In this document: one piece after another, positions 31,393 through 41,733 of the stretch
Layout: each line of letters starts with the position of its first letter
Position numbering within the stretch: position 1 is the stretch's first letter
From: an uncultured Pelagibacteraceae bacterium
Lineage (GTDB): Bacteria; Pseudomonadota; Alphaproteobacteria; Pelagibacterales; Pelagibacteraceae
Direction of reading: 5' to 3'
Length of the DNA stretch: 64,000 nucleotides
Assembly: GCA_902566365.1 (NCBI GenBank)
Contig: CACFIH010000003.1
Span: 62,001-126,000, forward strand
The notes under the pieces: generated by a model
What the model saw: only the letters and a program-made list of their open reading frames with translations
Told to the model about the DNA's origin: nothing
The model's database searches: none
Made by a program: the position numbers and the translations under genes

Positions 31393-32562
31393 ATGTTTTT
31401 TAAAAAAGAAGAATATAAACAAAGACTCTTAAAAGTTCAAAAAATGATGCAAGAAAAAAGTATAGAACTTTTAATATCTCATGACACTAATAATATAAAT
31501 TATTTAACTGGTTATGACGCATGGTCTTTTTATTATGCACAATGTGCTATCGTTCATGTTGATGCAGATGAGCCAATATGTTTTATTAGAAAACAAGATG
31601 CTGGAGGTGCTTACATAAAATCATATGTTAAGAAAGAAAATATTATTGTTTATGATGAGCATTACATACATACTTGGCCGAAACATCCATACGACTATTT
31701 GGTAAAGATAATCAAAGATAAAAAGTGGGACAAACTTTCAATAGGTTTAGAAATGGATGCTCATTATTTTACGGCATTTTGTTATGAAAAAATTAAACAA
31801 GGTTTACCTAATGCAAAGATAAAAGACTCAGATAGGTTAGTTAATTGGGCAAGGTTAGTAAAATCTGATGCAGAAATAGCCTATATGAAATCTGCTGCAA
31901 AAATTTCTGAAATTGGAATGAAAATAGCTTACGATGTAATTAAACCAGGTGTCCGACAATGTGATGCTGTAGGTGAAATACAAAAAGCACTATTTTATGG
32001 AACTCCAGAATTCGGAGGTGAATATGCAAGTATTACAACATTATTACCAACTGGAAAAGGAACTTCTGCCTCACATCTAACAGCAACCGATAATAAATTT
32101 GTAGAAGGTGAAGCAACAATTATTGAACTTTCAGGAGTTTATAAAAGATACCATGCACCAATGGCTCGAACTGTTTTATTGGGAAAACCTGACCAATTAA
32201 AAATTGATACGATGAAAAAAACAATTGAAGCCTTACAGGCTGGTATTGATGCAACAAAACCTGGAAACACGGTTGATGATGTAGCACAAGCTTTTTGGAA
32301 AATTTTAGATAGATACGGAATAGAGAAAACATCTAGAACAGGTTATTCGATTGGGATTGGATATCCTCCTGATTGGGGTGAGCATACTTTGAATATTTAT
32401 AAGGGGGACATGACACTTTTAGAACCCAACATTTGTTTTCATATGATTGCAGTAATGCAATTCGGTGACTGGGGTGTAGAGGCCTCAGAAGCAGTTAGAG
32501 TAACTGATAAAGGAGCTGAATTATTTTGCAATATGTCTAAAGAACTTCACGTTAAAAGCTAA
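31393..32562 (+). CDS. M24-family hydrolase, ectoine hydrolase (DoeA)/Xaa-Pro dipeptidase-like
   Basis: ORF opens at TTG 31387, ATG at 31393. NNINYLTGYDAWSFYYAQCAIVHVD, NWARLVKSDAEIAYMKSAAKISE. Confidence 0.75.
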   Translation: MFFKKEEYKQRLLKVQKMMQEKSIELLISHDTNNINYLTGYDAWSFYYAQCAIVHVDADEPICFIRKQDAGGAYIKSYVKKENIIVYDEHYIHTWPKHPYDYLVKIIKDKKWDKLSIGLEMDAHYFTAFCYEKIKQGLPNAKIKDSDRLVNWARLVKSDAEIAYMKSAAKISEIGMKIAYDVIKPGVRQCDAVGEIQKALFYGTPEFGGEYASITTLLPTGKGTSASHLTATDNKFVEGEATIIELSGVYKRYHAPMARTVLLGKPDQLKIDTMKKTIEALQAGIDATKPGNTVDDVAQAFWKILDRYGIEKTSRTGYSIGIGYPPDWGEHTLNIYKGDMTLLEPNICFHMIAVMQFGDWGVEASEAVRVTDKGAELFCNMSKELHVKS

Positions 32563-32613
32563 TTATTAAAGGTTGATATTTATTCTCACAAATGTTTTAA
32601 ATTCATTTAATTT

Positions 32614-33699
32614 ATGCCAGTAAATAAAGAATTCGTTAAATTTGATAAAGTTGATAAAAGCTATGATGGTAAAGTTTTAGTCGTCAAAGATCTTCAACTA
32701 AATATTGCAGAAGGTGAATTTATAACAATGTTAGGACCCTCTGGCTCTGGTAAAACAACTTGTTTAATGATGTTAGCTGGATTTGAAACTCCTACCAACG
32801 GTGAAATTTATTTAGATGGAAATGCTATTTCGAGTATTCCTCCTCATAAAAGAGGAATTGGAATGGTTTTTCAAAACTATGCTTTATTTCCACATATGAC
32901 TGTTTATGAAAATTTAGCATTCCCATTAAGAGTAAGAAAAATTCCAAAGGATGAAGCTGATAAAAAAATTGATAAAGCATTATCAATGGTATCACTTCAA
33001 GGTTTTGCAGCAAGGATGCCAGGACAATTGTCTGGAGGACAACAACAAAGGGTAGCGGTAGCAAGATCTTTGGTGTTTGACCCACAACTAGTTTTAATGG
33101 ATGAGCCTTTAGGAGCTTTAGATAAAAATTTAAGGGAGAGTATGCAATACGAAATTAAACATATTCATGAAAGTATTGGAGTAACTGTAGTTTATGTAAC
33201 TCATGACCAAAGTGAAGCTTTAACAATGTCAAATCGTATTGCAGTATTTAATGATGGTAAAGTTCAACAACTTTCAAGTCCAGATGAATTATATGAGAAA
33301 CCAGTTAATTCATTTGTTGCAGAATTTATCGGAGAGAACAATACATTTAATGGTGAAGTTTCAGATATTTCAGGTGAAAAATGTAAAGTTAAACTTGCAA
33401 ATGCTGAAATAATTGCAAATCCAATATCTGTTAAGTCTAAAGGGGATAGAACTAAAGTTTCATTAAGACCAGAAAGAGCGTTAATCAATCCAAAAGATAA
33501 AATGGATAATATTCATAATGGTAAAATTGAAGAAGTTATTTATCATGGAGATCATACTAGGGTACGAATAAATTTATTAGGCAATCCAGAATTTATATTA
33601 AAAGTTCCAAATAGCTCTGCCAACTTAGATATTAAGCTCGGCAATGAAATTAAAATTGGGTGGAACAGTCAAGACGCGAGAGCTTTAGACCCAAAATAA
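32614..33699 (+). CDS. Spermidine/putrescine-type ABC transporter ATP-binding protein (PotA-like)
   Basis: LGPSGSGKTTCLMMLAGFE, LSGGQQQRVAVARSL, C-terminal TOBE-like domain. Confidence 0.93.
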   Translation: MPVNKEFVKFDKVDKSYDGKVLVVKDLQLNIAEGEFITMLGPSGSGKTTCLMMLAGFETPTNGEIYLDGNAISSIPPHKRGIGMVFQNYALFPHMTVYENLAFPLRVRKIPKDEADKKIDKALSMVSLQGFAARMPGQLSGGQQQRVAVARSLVFDPQLVLMDEPLGALDKNLRESMQYEIKHIHESIGVTVVYVTHDQSEALTMSNRIAVFNDGKVQQLSSPDELYEKPVNSFVAEFIGENNTFNGEVSDISGEKCKVKLANAEIIANPISVKSKGDRTKVSLRPERALINPKDKMDNIHNGKIEEVIYHGDHTRVRINLLGNPEFILKVPNSSANLDIKLGNEIKIGWNSQDARALDPK

Positions 33700-33738
33700 A
33701 CATCCTAAAATCACTATAGAATAAGATAAAAACGCCTG

Positions 33739-33767
33739 TTGACTCTCACAGCTGAAGTTGTTTTAAT
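33739..33767 (+). promoter_or_regulatory. Candidate sigma70-like promoter of the polyamine-type SBP (TTGACT-N17-TTTAAT)
   Basis: Motif and spacing read directly; SD-like GGAGG just before ATG 33798. Confidence 0.5.
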
Positions 33768-33797
33768 TAGTTTTTTAAACGTTTAAACGGAGGAAAA

Positions 33798-34925
33798 ATG
33801 AAAAAACTAAGTAAAATATTACTAGCTATTTCTTTTGTACTTTCACTAACTACTTCAGCATTTGCAACAACAGTAACTGCAGTGTCTTGGGGTGGGGCTT
33901 ATACTGAGTCTCAAAAGTTAGGTTATGGTGATCCTACTGCTAAAAAACTAGGCATTAACATTGCTTGGGTTGATTATTCAGGTGGTTTATCAGAAATTAA
34001 AGCACAAAAAGAAGCTGGAAAAATCACGTGGGATATAATCGACGTGTTTGCAATGGATACTATTACTGGATGTGATGAAGGATTATTTGTTGAATTTGAT
34101 TTCGACAAAGATTTCCCACCAGCTCCAGATGGAACTCCAGCAAGTAAAGATTTCTTTACTGCCATGCCAAGTAAATGTGCTGTAGGAAATATTTTATATT
34201 CTTGGAACTATGCTTATAACACTGAAAACGTTAAAGGTACTCCAAAGACTATCAAAGATTTCTTTAACACAAAGAAATTCCCTGGAAAAAGAGCTATCTA
34301 CAAAAGCGCTTTAACTAATTTAGAGATCGCTTTAGCTGCAGATGGTATCAAGCCAGGTAAAGGCGGAGCAAAAATCTACAAAGCTTTAGAAACAGAAAAA
34401 GGTGTTGAAAGAGCAATGAATAAGATCAAAGAACTTTGCACAGACCCTAACGGTGGATGTGTATTTTGGTCTGCAGGTGCTCAACCACCAGAACTGTTAG
34501 TATCAGGTGAAGTAGTAATGGCTACTGGTTGGAATGGTAGATTCTTCAATGCAGAAATTGGAGAAGGTGCACCAATCAAACAAGTTTGGGATGGCCAAGG
34601 TCTTGACTACGAATATTTTGTACAAGTTAAAGGCGGACCAAACGATGCTAATGGTATGGCTAAAAAAGCTTTAGCTATGATGACTAGCACAGAGATGTTA
34701 GCAGGAAGTGCGAAATACATCGCTTACGCTCCTTGGAGAAAATCTTCTATAGGAATTATGGAAGCAGGGGAGCCTTGGTATAAAGATGGTAAGACTAACA
34801 TGGTACCACAAATGCCAACTGCACCAGCTAACACTAAAAACTACTTCCTAGTAGATCCAATTTTTTGGGCTGATAACGGAACAGAGCTTGGTGAAAAATG
34901 GGAAGCTATGAAAGCTGGTCTATAA
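33798..34925 (+). CDS. Polyamine-type ABC transporter substrate-binding protein
   Basis: Signal peptide; TVTAVSWGGAYTESQ; between PotA-like and PotBC-like genes. Confidence 0.88.
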   Translation: MKKLSKILLAISFVLSLTTSAFATTVTAVSWGGAYTESQKLGYGDPTAKKLGINIAWVDYSGGLSEIKAQKEAGKITWDIIDVFAMDTITGCDEGLFVEFDFDKDFPPAPDGTPASKDFFTAMPSKCAVGNILYSWNYAYNTENVKGTPKTIKDFFNTKKFPGKRAIYKSALTNLEIALAADGIKPGKGGAKIYKALETEKGVERAMNKIKELCTDPNGGCVFWSAGAQPPELLVSGEVVMATGWNGRFFNAEIGEGAPIKQVWDGQGLDYEYFVQVKGGPNDANGMAKKALAMMTSTEMLAGSAKYIAYAPWRKSSIGIMEAGEPWYKDGKTNMVPQMPTAPANTKNYFLVDPIFWADNGTELGEKWEAMKAGL

Positions 34926-34962
34926 TTTAAGTTTTATTAAACTTAATTATATATTATAATTT

Positions 34963-34993
34963 AAGGGCGGTTATTTATAACCGCCCTTTTTAT
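34963..34993 (+). terminator. Intrinsic terminator after the SBP gene
   Basis: AAGGGCGGTTA-ttta-TAACCGCCCTT then Ts. Confidence 0.9.
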
Positions 34994-34995
34994 TT

Positions 34996-36249
34996 ATGAG
35001 CTCAGAAACAAAACAGATTTTAACTACAGACGGAATACCTTTAGAGGTAAGTCTTAAAAAAGCAGAGAGAAAAAATAAGATTAAAGCCTTCCTATTAGTC
35101 GCTCCTTTATTATTTTTTTTAATCATTACTTATGTATTTCCAATAGGTGACATGTTGTTCAGAAGTATTGATGATAAAATGGTTACACAAATGCTTCCAA
35201 AAACTTTTAAAGCAATGGAAAACTGGGACGGTCAAGAATTACCTGAAGAAGAAGTTTTTGCTGCTTTTCATGAAGATTTTATAAAATTAGTTGAAGATAA
35301 ACGAGAAGGAAAATTATCTACTCAATTAAATTACACTAAAAATGGATTTAAAAGTATTATCAAAAAGTTAAGAAGAAAATCAAAATCATTTGAAGAAGGA
35401 AATTACAAAGAACAAATAATGTCAGTACATAAAAGATGGGCTGATGTTGAGTACTGGAGGGCAATTAAAAGAAGAGCCCCTGAATTTACAAGTCAAAAAT
35501 ATCTAAAAGGTATGGATATGTATGTAAATGAGGAGGGGAAAATAGTAAGCGTTGAAGAAGATAGACGAATTCATAGAGTGTTATGGCTAAGAACTTTAGA
35601 GATTGCATTTTTTGTAACAGTCTTTTGTTTCTTAATGGCTTACCCAATAGCTCATCTGTTAGCGACTTTACCTATGAAGTATAGTAATTTATTAATGATC
35701 TGCGTACTGTTACCCTTTTGGACTTCATTACTTGTTAGAACTGCTAGTTGGATGATTTTGTTGCAACAGCAAGGGATTGTAAATGATTTTTTCGTTGGAA
35801 TAGGTTTAGTAGCAGACGACAATAGACCTGAGATGATGTACAACAAGACTGGAAGTTATGTTGCAATGACTCAAATATTGCTACCATTTATGGTCTTACC
35901 TCTGTACAGCGTGATGAAGACAATATCTCCTAGTTTAATGAGAGCTGGAAAATCATTAGGTGGCACGCCATTTGTAGCATTTTGGAAAGTTTATTTTCCA
36001 TTAACAATACCTGGAATAGGTGCAGGTTGTTTATTAGTATTTATTTTAGCAATTGGTTATTACATTACCCCAGCTCTAGTTGGTGGTGCATCAGGTACTT
36101 TAATTAGTAATCAGATTGCTTTCCACATGAAAAGCACATTAGATTGGAGTTTTGCATCAGCAATGGGATTAATGTTGTTGAGTGGAGTGTTAGTCATTTA
36201 TTGGCTTTATAACAAAATAGTTGGAATAGATAATATTAAATTAGGATAA
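34996..36249 (+). CDS. Polyamine-type ABC permease (PotB-like) with a large extracytoplasmic insertion
   Basis: TM1 then about 130 polar residues, then a typical BPD permease core (LPFMVLPLYSVMKTISPSLMRAGKSLGGTP). Confidence 0.87.
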   Translation: MSSETKQILTTDGIPLEVSLKKAERKNKIKAFLLVAPLLFFLIITYVFPIGDMLFRSIDDKMVTQMLPKTFKAMENWDGQELPEEEVFAAFHEDFIKLVEDKREGKLSTQLNYTKNGFKSIIKKLRRKSKSFEEGNYKEQIMSVHKRWADVEYWRAIKRRAPEFTSQKYLKGMDMYVNEEGKIVSVEEDRRIHRVLWLRTLEIAFFVTVFCFLMAYPIAHLLATLPMKYSNLLMICVLLPFWTSLLVRTASWMILLQQQGIVNDFFVGIGLVADDNRPEMMYNKTGSYVAMTQILLPFMVLPLYSVMKTISPSLMRAGKSLGGTPFVAFWKVYFPLTIPGIGAGCLLVFILAIGYYITPALVGGASGTLISNQIAFHMKSTLDWSFASAMGLMLLSGVLVIYWLYNKIVGIDNIKLG

Positions 36250-36254
36250 TTAAG

Positions 36255-37109
36255 ATGGCTTTACCAAAATATACTGAACCACATTACAGAATTTGGCATT
36301 ATATTTACTTAACAATTTGTGGAGCAGTTTTCTTTTTTCTTATAGCACCTTTGTTCGTGATCTTTCCATTATCGTTTAATGCAGAGGAATTTTTAAGTTT
36401 TTCTGATGGAATGAAGAGTCTAGACCCAGACGCTTTTTCATTAAGATGGTATAAAGACATGATTTATGGAACTAAAAATCCATGGGGATTGGCTGCTAAG
36501 AATAGTTTTATAATAGCTATATTTGCAACAATAGGGTCAGTGATACTTGGTACAGTTGCCGCTTTAGGATTAAGCAGTAGACATATGCCTTACAAAGGTT
36601 TGATTATGGCTGTTTTAATTTCTCCAATGATTGTACCTTTAATTATTTCTGGTGTTGCAATATTTTTCTTTATGGCAAAGGCTGGTCTTGCAGCTACTCA
36701 TACAGGTATTGTTTTAGCACATATAATATTAGGAACACCTTTTGTAGTAATTACTGTTACTGCTACTTTATCAGGTTTTGATCATAGTGTTACAAGAGCT
36801 GCTGCAAGTTTAGGCAGTGACCCAGTAAATACTTTTATGAAAATTACATTACCATTAATCTTACCTGGAGTTATTTCGGGTGGCTTATTTGCATTTGTAA
36901 CTTCATTTGATGAAGTTGTTGTTGTTTTATTTTTAGCAGGGTTAGAAAATACAACCATACCTATTCAAATGTGGACAGGTCTAAGAGAACAATTGAGTCC
37001 AACAATTCTAGCTGTTGCGACTTGTTTAATAATATTATCGACACTAATATTAGTAACCGCTGAGCTTCTAAGAAGACGATCAGAGAGGCTTAGAGGAATT
37101 AATCGATAG
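36255..37109 (+). CDS. Polyamine-type ABC permease (PotC-like)
   Basis: GTPFVVITVTATLSGFDHSVTRAAASLGSDP. Confidence 0.9.
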   Translation: MALPKYTEPHYRIWHYIYLTICGAVFFFLIAPLFVIFPLSFNAEEFLSFSDGMKSLDPDAFSLRWYKDMIYGTKNPWGLAAKNSFIIAIFATIGSVILGTVAALGLSSRHMPYKGLIMAVLISPMIVPLIISGVAIFFFMAKAGLAATHTGIVLAHIILGTPFVVITVTATLSGFDHSVTRAAASLGSDPVNTFMKITLPLILPGVISGGLFAFVTSFDEVVVVLFLAGLENTTIPIQMWTGLREQLSPTILAVATCLIILSTLILVTAELLRRRSERLRGINR

Positions 37110-37121
37110 TAAAATAATCAA

Positions 37122-39344
37122 ATGAAAATTAAGAATGTAGTAGTTATTGGATCAGGTACAATGGGCAGTGGTATAGCTGCTCATCTATGTAATGCTAATA
37201 TCCCTGTCACACTTTTAGATTTAAAAACCGAGATAAGTCAAAATGCCAGAGAAAGAATTCATAAATCAAGGCCGCCTTTATTAATAGATAAAACAAAAAT
37301 TGATAATATTAAAGTTGGAAACATATCTGATGATTTTGATGTAGTTAAAAATGCTGATTGGATTGTTGAAGCAGTGGTTGAGAGAATTGATATAAAACAT
37401 CAAATTTATGATAAAATTTTTGAAAGTAGGAAAGATGGAGCAATAGTTTCATCAAACACTTCCTCAATCCCAATTAAAGTTTTATCTCAAAATTTAAATA
37501 AAGATCAAAAAAAAGATTTTTGCATTACTCATTTCTTTAATCCTGTTAGATACATGGGTCTTCTTGAAATTGTTAAGAATGAGAACAATGATTTAGATAA
37601 AATAAATCAATTAAAAGAATTTTGTGAAGTTGAGTTAGGTAAGGGAGCGATTGTTTGCAATGATACCCCAGGTTTTTTAGGAAATAGAGTGGGTGTTTAT
37701 GCAATGCAAATTGCAATGACAGAAGCATTTAAGATGAAACTTTCTGTTGAGGAAGCAGATGCAATCTTTGGAAGACCTATGGGCATACCTAAAACAGGAG
37801 TTTTTGGATTATATGATTTGATTGGAATAGATTTAATGGCAGATGTTTTAAAAAGTTTTATCAAAGAACTTCCAAAATCTGATGAGTTCCATGAAGTTGC
37901 TAAAGAAATTCCTTTAGTAAAAAAATTAATTGAAACTGGATATACAGGGAGAAAAGGTAAAGGCGGCTTCTATAGAATGAAGAAGACTGATAGTGGAAAA
38001 ATTATGGAAGCTATTAATCTTGAAACTGGCGAGTATTCAACAAGTCAAAAAATAGATATTAAGTCTGATAAGGTAGATTTAAAGGCTCTAATTAATAGAA
38101 ATGATAAGTATGGAGACTATGCTTGGTCAGTATTATCCAAGATAATAAAATATGCTTCATCACTAGTTCCAGGAATTACCAAAGAATTTAATGACATAGA
38201 TGAGGCAATGAGACTTGGATTTAACTGGGCAAAAGGACCTTTTGAGATGTTAGAAGAAATTGGTGTTAAAAATTTTTTCGATAAAATTGATGAATATAAA
38301 GGTAATAACTTTTTAGAAAATTTGTCGAATTCTAAAGATGAAAATTTTTATGGTCAAAGGCAAAAATATACATCAATTGAAACTTTAGGGAAGATCAAGA
38401 AAACTGCCTTAAGTATTGATGGCAATAGCTCAGCAGCAATTTATAGATTTAACGATTTTAATATTGTCGAGTTTACGACTAAAGCTAATGCACTCGATTA
38501 TGACTCGATGGACGCACTTAAGAAAGCAACGGATAAACCTTTAATAATAATTAATGAGAGTATGCAATTTTCTGCTGGTGTTAACCTAACTTATACAATG
38601 GAATTTGCTAGTAAAAATGATTTTAAATCGATAGAAAAATTTATTAAATATTTTCAAGAAACTTGCAAACATCTTAAGTACTCTAAATACCCGGTTATAT
38701 CTGCTCCATCAGGTTTAACTTTGGGAGGAGGTTTTGAAGTTTTAGTACAAAGTAATTTCGTAGCATCACATACAAATATTGTAATCGGATTAGTAGAAAC
38801 TATTGTTGGATTAATTCCAGCCGGAGGTGGATGTAAAGAAATGCTGGCTAGATGGTTAAATACTGAAGAGGCTAAGAAAGATCCAAAATATGCACCCTTA
38901 AAAGTATTTGATATAATTGGCTATGGTAGAACAGCTACGTCTCCAGTTGAGGCAGAACCTTTGAAATACTTATTACCTGAAAATAAAAGAATTATGAATA
39001 GAAATAGTTTGCTTGAAGTATCGAAAAAAATCTTAAATGAAAACAAGGACTTTAAAGCACCAAATGAGCTTACATTTAATTTACCTGGTAGAGAAGTTAT
39101 TGATGATATGAACAAAATTTTAGAAAAACTTTATAATGATAAAGTTATATTGGATCATGGTTTGACTGTAGCAAAAGAATTAGCCCATGTATTGAGTGGT
39201 GGTGAGACTACAAGTGATAAGACTCTCACAGAGGATCATTTGTTTAAATTAGAACTTGATGCTTTTATGAGATTAATTGAAACAAAACAAACTCAAGATA
39301 GAATTAAACATACTCTTGCTACTGGAAAACCTTTGGTTAATTAA
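37122..39344 (+). CDS. 3-hydroxyacyl-CoA dehydrogenase / enoyl-CoA hydratase fusion (HAD-ECH order, FadN-like)
   Basis: VVVIGSGTMGSGIAAHLCNANIPVTLLD, FNPVRYMGLLEIV, C-terminal ECH part (GLTLGGGFEVLVQ…GLIPAGGG). Confidence 0.9.
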   Translation: MKIKNVVVIGSGTMGSGIAAHLCNANIPVTLLDLKTEISQNARERIHKSRPPLLIDKTKIDNIKVGNISDDFDVVKNADWIVEAVVERIDIKHQIYDKIFESRKDGAIVSSNTSSIPIKVLSQNLNKDQKKDFCITHFFNPVRYMGLLEIVKNENNDLDKINQLKEFCEVELGKGAIVCNDTPGFLGNRVGVYAMQIAMTEAFKMKLSVEEADAIFGRPMGIPKTGVFGLYDLIGIDLMADVLKSFIKELPKSDEFHEVAKEIPLVKKLIETGYTGRKGKGGFYRMKKTDSGKIMEAINLETGEYSTSQKIDIKSDKVDLKALINRNDKYGDYAWSVLSKIIKYASSLVPGITKEFNDIDEAMRLGFNWAKGPFEMLEEIGVKNFFDKIDEYKGNNFLENLSNSKDENFYGQRQKYTSIETLGKIKKTALSIDGNSSAAIYRFNDFNIVEFTTKANALDYDSMDALKKATDKPLIIINESMQFSAGVNLTYTMEFASKNDFKSIEKFIKYFQETCKHLKYSKYPVISAPSGLTLGGGFEVLVQSNFVASHTNIVIGLVETIVGLIPAGGGCKEMLARWLNTEEAKKDPKYAPLKVFDIIGYGRTATSPVEAEPLKYLLPENKRIMNRNSLLEVSKKILNENKDFKAPNELTFNLPGREVIDDMNKILEKLYNDKVILDHGLTVAKELAHVLSGGETTSDKTLTEDHLFKLELDAFMRLIETKQTQDRIKHTLATGKPLVN

Positions 39345-39981
39345 ACAATCTAAGAGTATTAATAAAGTCAGGTCTTAAAACATATTCAGATTTATCTAAG
39401 TATTTAATTTTTTCTAAAGCTTTTAAACCAAATATTACTTTTCCAATGGGTGTGTATTCACCCTCATATAAAGGTTCATCCTGTAAAATTATAAAAAATT
39501 GACTATCTTCAGTATCATATTTTAAAGATCGAGCTAATCCTACACTTCCTTTAGTGAAGTTAAAATCTTTATCAACTTCAGATTTGATTGTGCCTAAACC
39601 AGATTTTCCAGTTCCAATTTTTCCATAATCAATGTTTCCTTTCTTTCCAAATTCTAAATCTCCAGCTTGTACGAGTTTATCTTTAATGACTCTATGAAAT
39701 GCCACATCATCATAGGCATTCGATTTGACTAACGTTTTAAATCTTTCTACTCCATTAGGAGAAATGTCTGGATATAATTCAATAATTACATTTCCACAGT
39801 CAACGTTTAGAATTGCTATGTTATTTGGATCTTTAAAATTAATTTCATTTGGGTTATGATTCTTAACAAATAAACATTTATCTTTAAGTAAAAAAAAAGA
39901 GGTAATTGAAAATAAACCTAAAATTACAACAAATATAAATATTATTTTTTCAGATTTTGACGCTTTTATCTTTTCAATCAT
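39337..39981 (-). CDS. Peptidyl-prolyl cis-trans isomerase (cyclophilin type), N-terminally membrane anchored
   Basis: YDDVAFHRVIKDKLVQAGDLEFG, KGSVGLARS, DSQFFIILQDEP, EYTPIGKVIFGL. Confidence 0.88.
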   Translation of the reverse strand: MIEKIKASKSEKIIFIFVVILGLFSITSFFLLKDKCLFVKNHNPNEINFKDPNNIAILNVDCGNVIIELYPDISPNGVERFKTLVKSNAYDDVAFHRVIKDKLVQAGDLEFGKKGNIDYGKIGTGKSGLGTIKSEVDKDFNFTKGSVGLARSLKYDTEDSQFFIILQDEPLYEGEYTPIGKVIFGLKALEKIKYLDKSEYVLRPDFINTLRLFN

Positions 39982-40700
39982 AAAATAAAATCTTCATCAA
40001 TTTTTAGGATTCCTTTTTTGATGAATTCTATCTTTTTTTTAAGAATAGGATCAACCTTTTCAGGTAAATTTCCATACATTAAATGAGAAAATACTTCAGC
40101 CATATCTTCAGATGCTGTCGACTGCGAATATTCAGTAATAAATCCTTCTGGTTTAGAATATGTATCTAAACCTATTTTTTTTGTGCAGGTTGAACATTTG
40201 ACGTAATCAAACTCTTTGGGATTAAAATTGGACCAAATTTTTTCATTAAATATATCTTTGTAGCTATCATTTATTATGTGGAACACTTCGTGATGTAATA
40301 CTCTTTCAAAATATTTGTCATTAAATTTTATATCTACAATCAAAGTTTTCATTACATTGTCAGGTATTCCTGCAGTTTTGATACCTGAGATTGATAAGTC
40401 CTCACACATAACAATATATTTCAAATTTATTTTTTTTAAAAAATCTTGAGAATATCTATTAAGATTTTTTTCAATAATCTTATATTTTTTATCTAGGTCC
40501 TGTTTTGACGATTTAAAACAGTTGATATTATTATCATTACCTATTGTAAATGGCTGTTTAGCATTCAGATATCTTAATTTATTCTTAGTTTTAATATTAT
40601 AGATCTCCAGATTTGGAATCTTTATTAATTCATAAATCGTATCCGCTTTTGCTGGAGAAATTAAAAATAAACACAATAAAACGAACTTAAATAATTTCAT
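39978..40700 (-). CDS. Putative secreted zincin-like metallopeptidase
   Basis: Signal peptide (FVLLCLFLISPAKA), HHEVFHI (HExxH) and downstream ASEDMAEVFSHLM. Confidence 0.6.
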   Translation of the reverse strand: MKLFKFVLLCLFLISPAKADTIYELIKIPNLEIYNIKTKNKLRYLNAKQPFTIGNDNNINCFKSSKQDLDKKYKIIEKNLNRYSQDFLKKINLKYIVMCEDLSISGIKTAGIPDNVMKTLIVDIKFNDKYFERVLHHEVFHIINDSYKDIFNEKIWSNFNPKEFDYVKCSTCTKKIGLDTYSKPEGFITEYSQSTASEDMAEVFSHLMYGNLPEKVDPILKKKIEFIKKGILKIDEDFIL

Positions 40701-40753
40701 AATTAGTATTATTGAAGATATTCCAATTTGTTAGAATGTGATAGGGTTTTGTG

Positions 40754-41713
40754 ATGAAAAAAAAAAGAAGCAAAGAACCCATTCAACCGGTAAGTGGTAC
40801 AAAGGTTCCAAGATTTGCAGGTCCATCAACTTTTGCTAGATTACCAGAATTACGAGATGTTGAGTACTGTGATGTTGCGATAGTTGGAATACCATTCGAT
40901 GCAGGTACAAGTTATAGACCTGGGGCAAGATTTGGTCCACAAAGTATTAGGCAAGCTTCAAGACATTTAAGAACAAATTATCATCCAAGTTACGATGTTG
41001 AGCCCTTTAAAGTTCAACAGGTTGCTGATGCAGGTGATATTGCTTGCAATCCATTCAATATAGATGAAGCGATTAAGCAAATAGAGGAAGGAGCTTTGGA
41101 TCTACTTAAAAAAACTGGTGGCATAATAAGTTTAGGAGGAGATCATACGATTGCATTTCCTTTACTAAAAGCAGTAAATAAAATTAACAATGGTCCAGTG
41201 GCTCTAGTTCATTTCGATGCACATTTGGATACTTGGGACACTTATTTTGGTGCACCTTACACACATGGGACTCCTTTTAGAAGAGCACGAGAGGAAAATC
41301 TATTTATGGATGATGCTTCAATGCATGTTGGTATTAGAGGTCCACTGTATAGTAGAAATGATATCAAAAATGATGAGAGTTTTGGATTTAAGATAATTCA
41401 TTGTGACGAGTTTCAAACTGAAGGTACTGATAAAATTGCAGAAAGGATAAAAAAAAGAGTAGGAGATAATCCATTATACTTATCAATTGATATTGATGTT
41501 TTAGATCCCGCTTTTGCACCTGGGACTGGTACACCTGAAATAGCTGGTATGACTACGAGAGAAATGGTTAATGTCATTAGAGGTTTATCAGGTATGAATT
41601 TAATTTCGGCAGATGTAGTTGAAGTGTCACCTGCTTATGATCATGCCGAGGTAACATCACTTGCGGCTGCTACTATAGTTTATGAATTAACAAATTTATT
41701 TGCAAAAAAATAG
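40754..41713 (+). CDS. Agmatinase/ureohydrolase family protein
   Basis: SLGGDHTIAFPLL, VHFDAHLDTWD, SIDIDVLDPAFAPGTGTPE. Confidence 0.92.
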   Translation: MKKKRSKEPIQPVSGTKVPRFAGPSTFARLPELRDVEYCDVAIVGIPFDAGTSYRPGARFGPQSIRQASRHLRTNYHPSYDVEPFKVQQVADAGDIACNPFNIDEAIKQIEEGALDLLKKTGGIISLGGDHTIAFPLLKAVNKINNGPVALVHFDAHLDTWDTYFGAPYTHGTPFRRAREENLFMDDASMHVGIRGPLYSRNDIKNDESFGFKIIHCDEFQTEGTDKIAERIKKRVGDNPLYLSIDIDVLDPAFAPGTGTPEIAGMTTREMVNVIRGLSGMNLISADVVEVSPAYDHAEVTSLAAATIVYELTNLFAKK

Positions 41714-41733
41714 AGAAAGGTTAGGAGTCTTGA

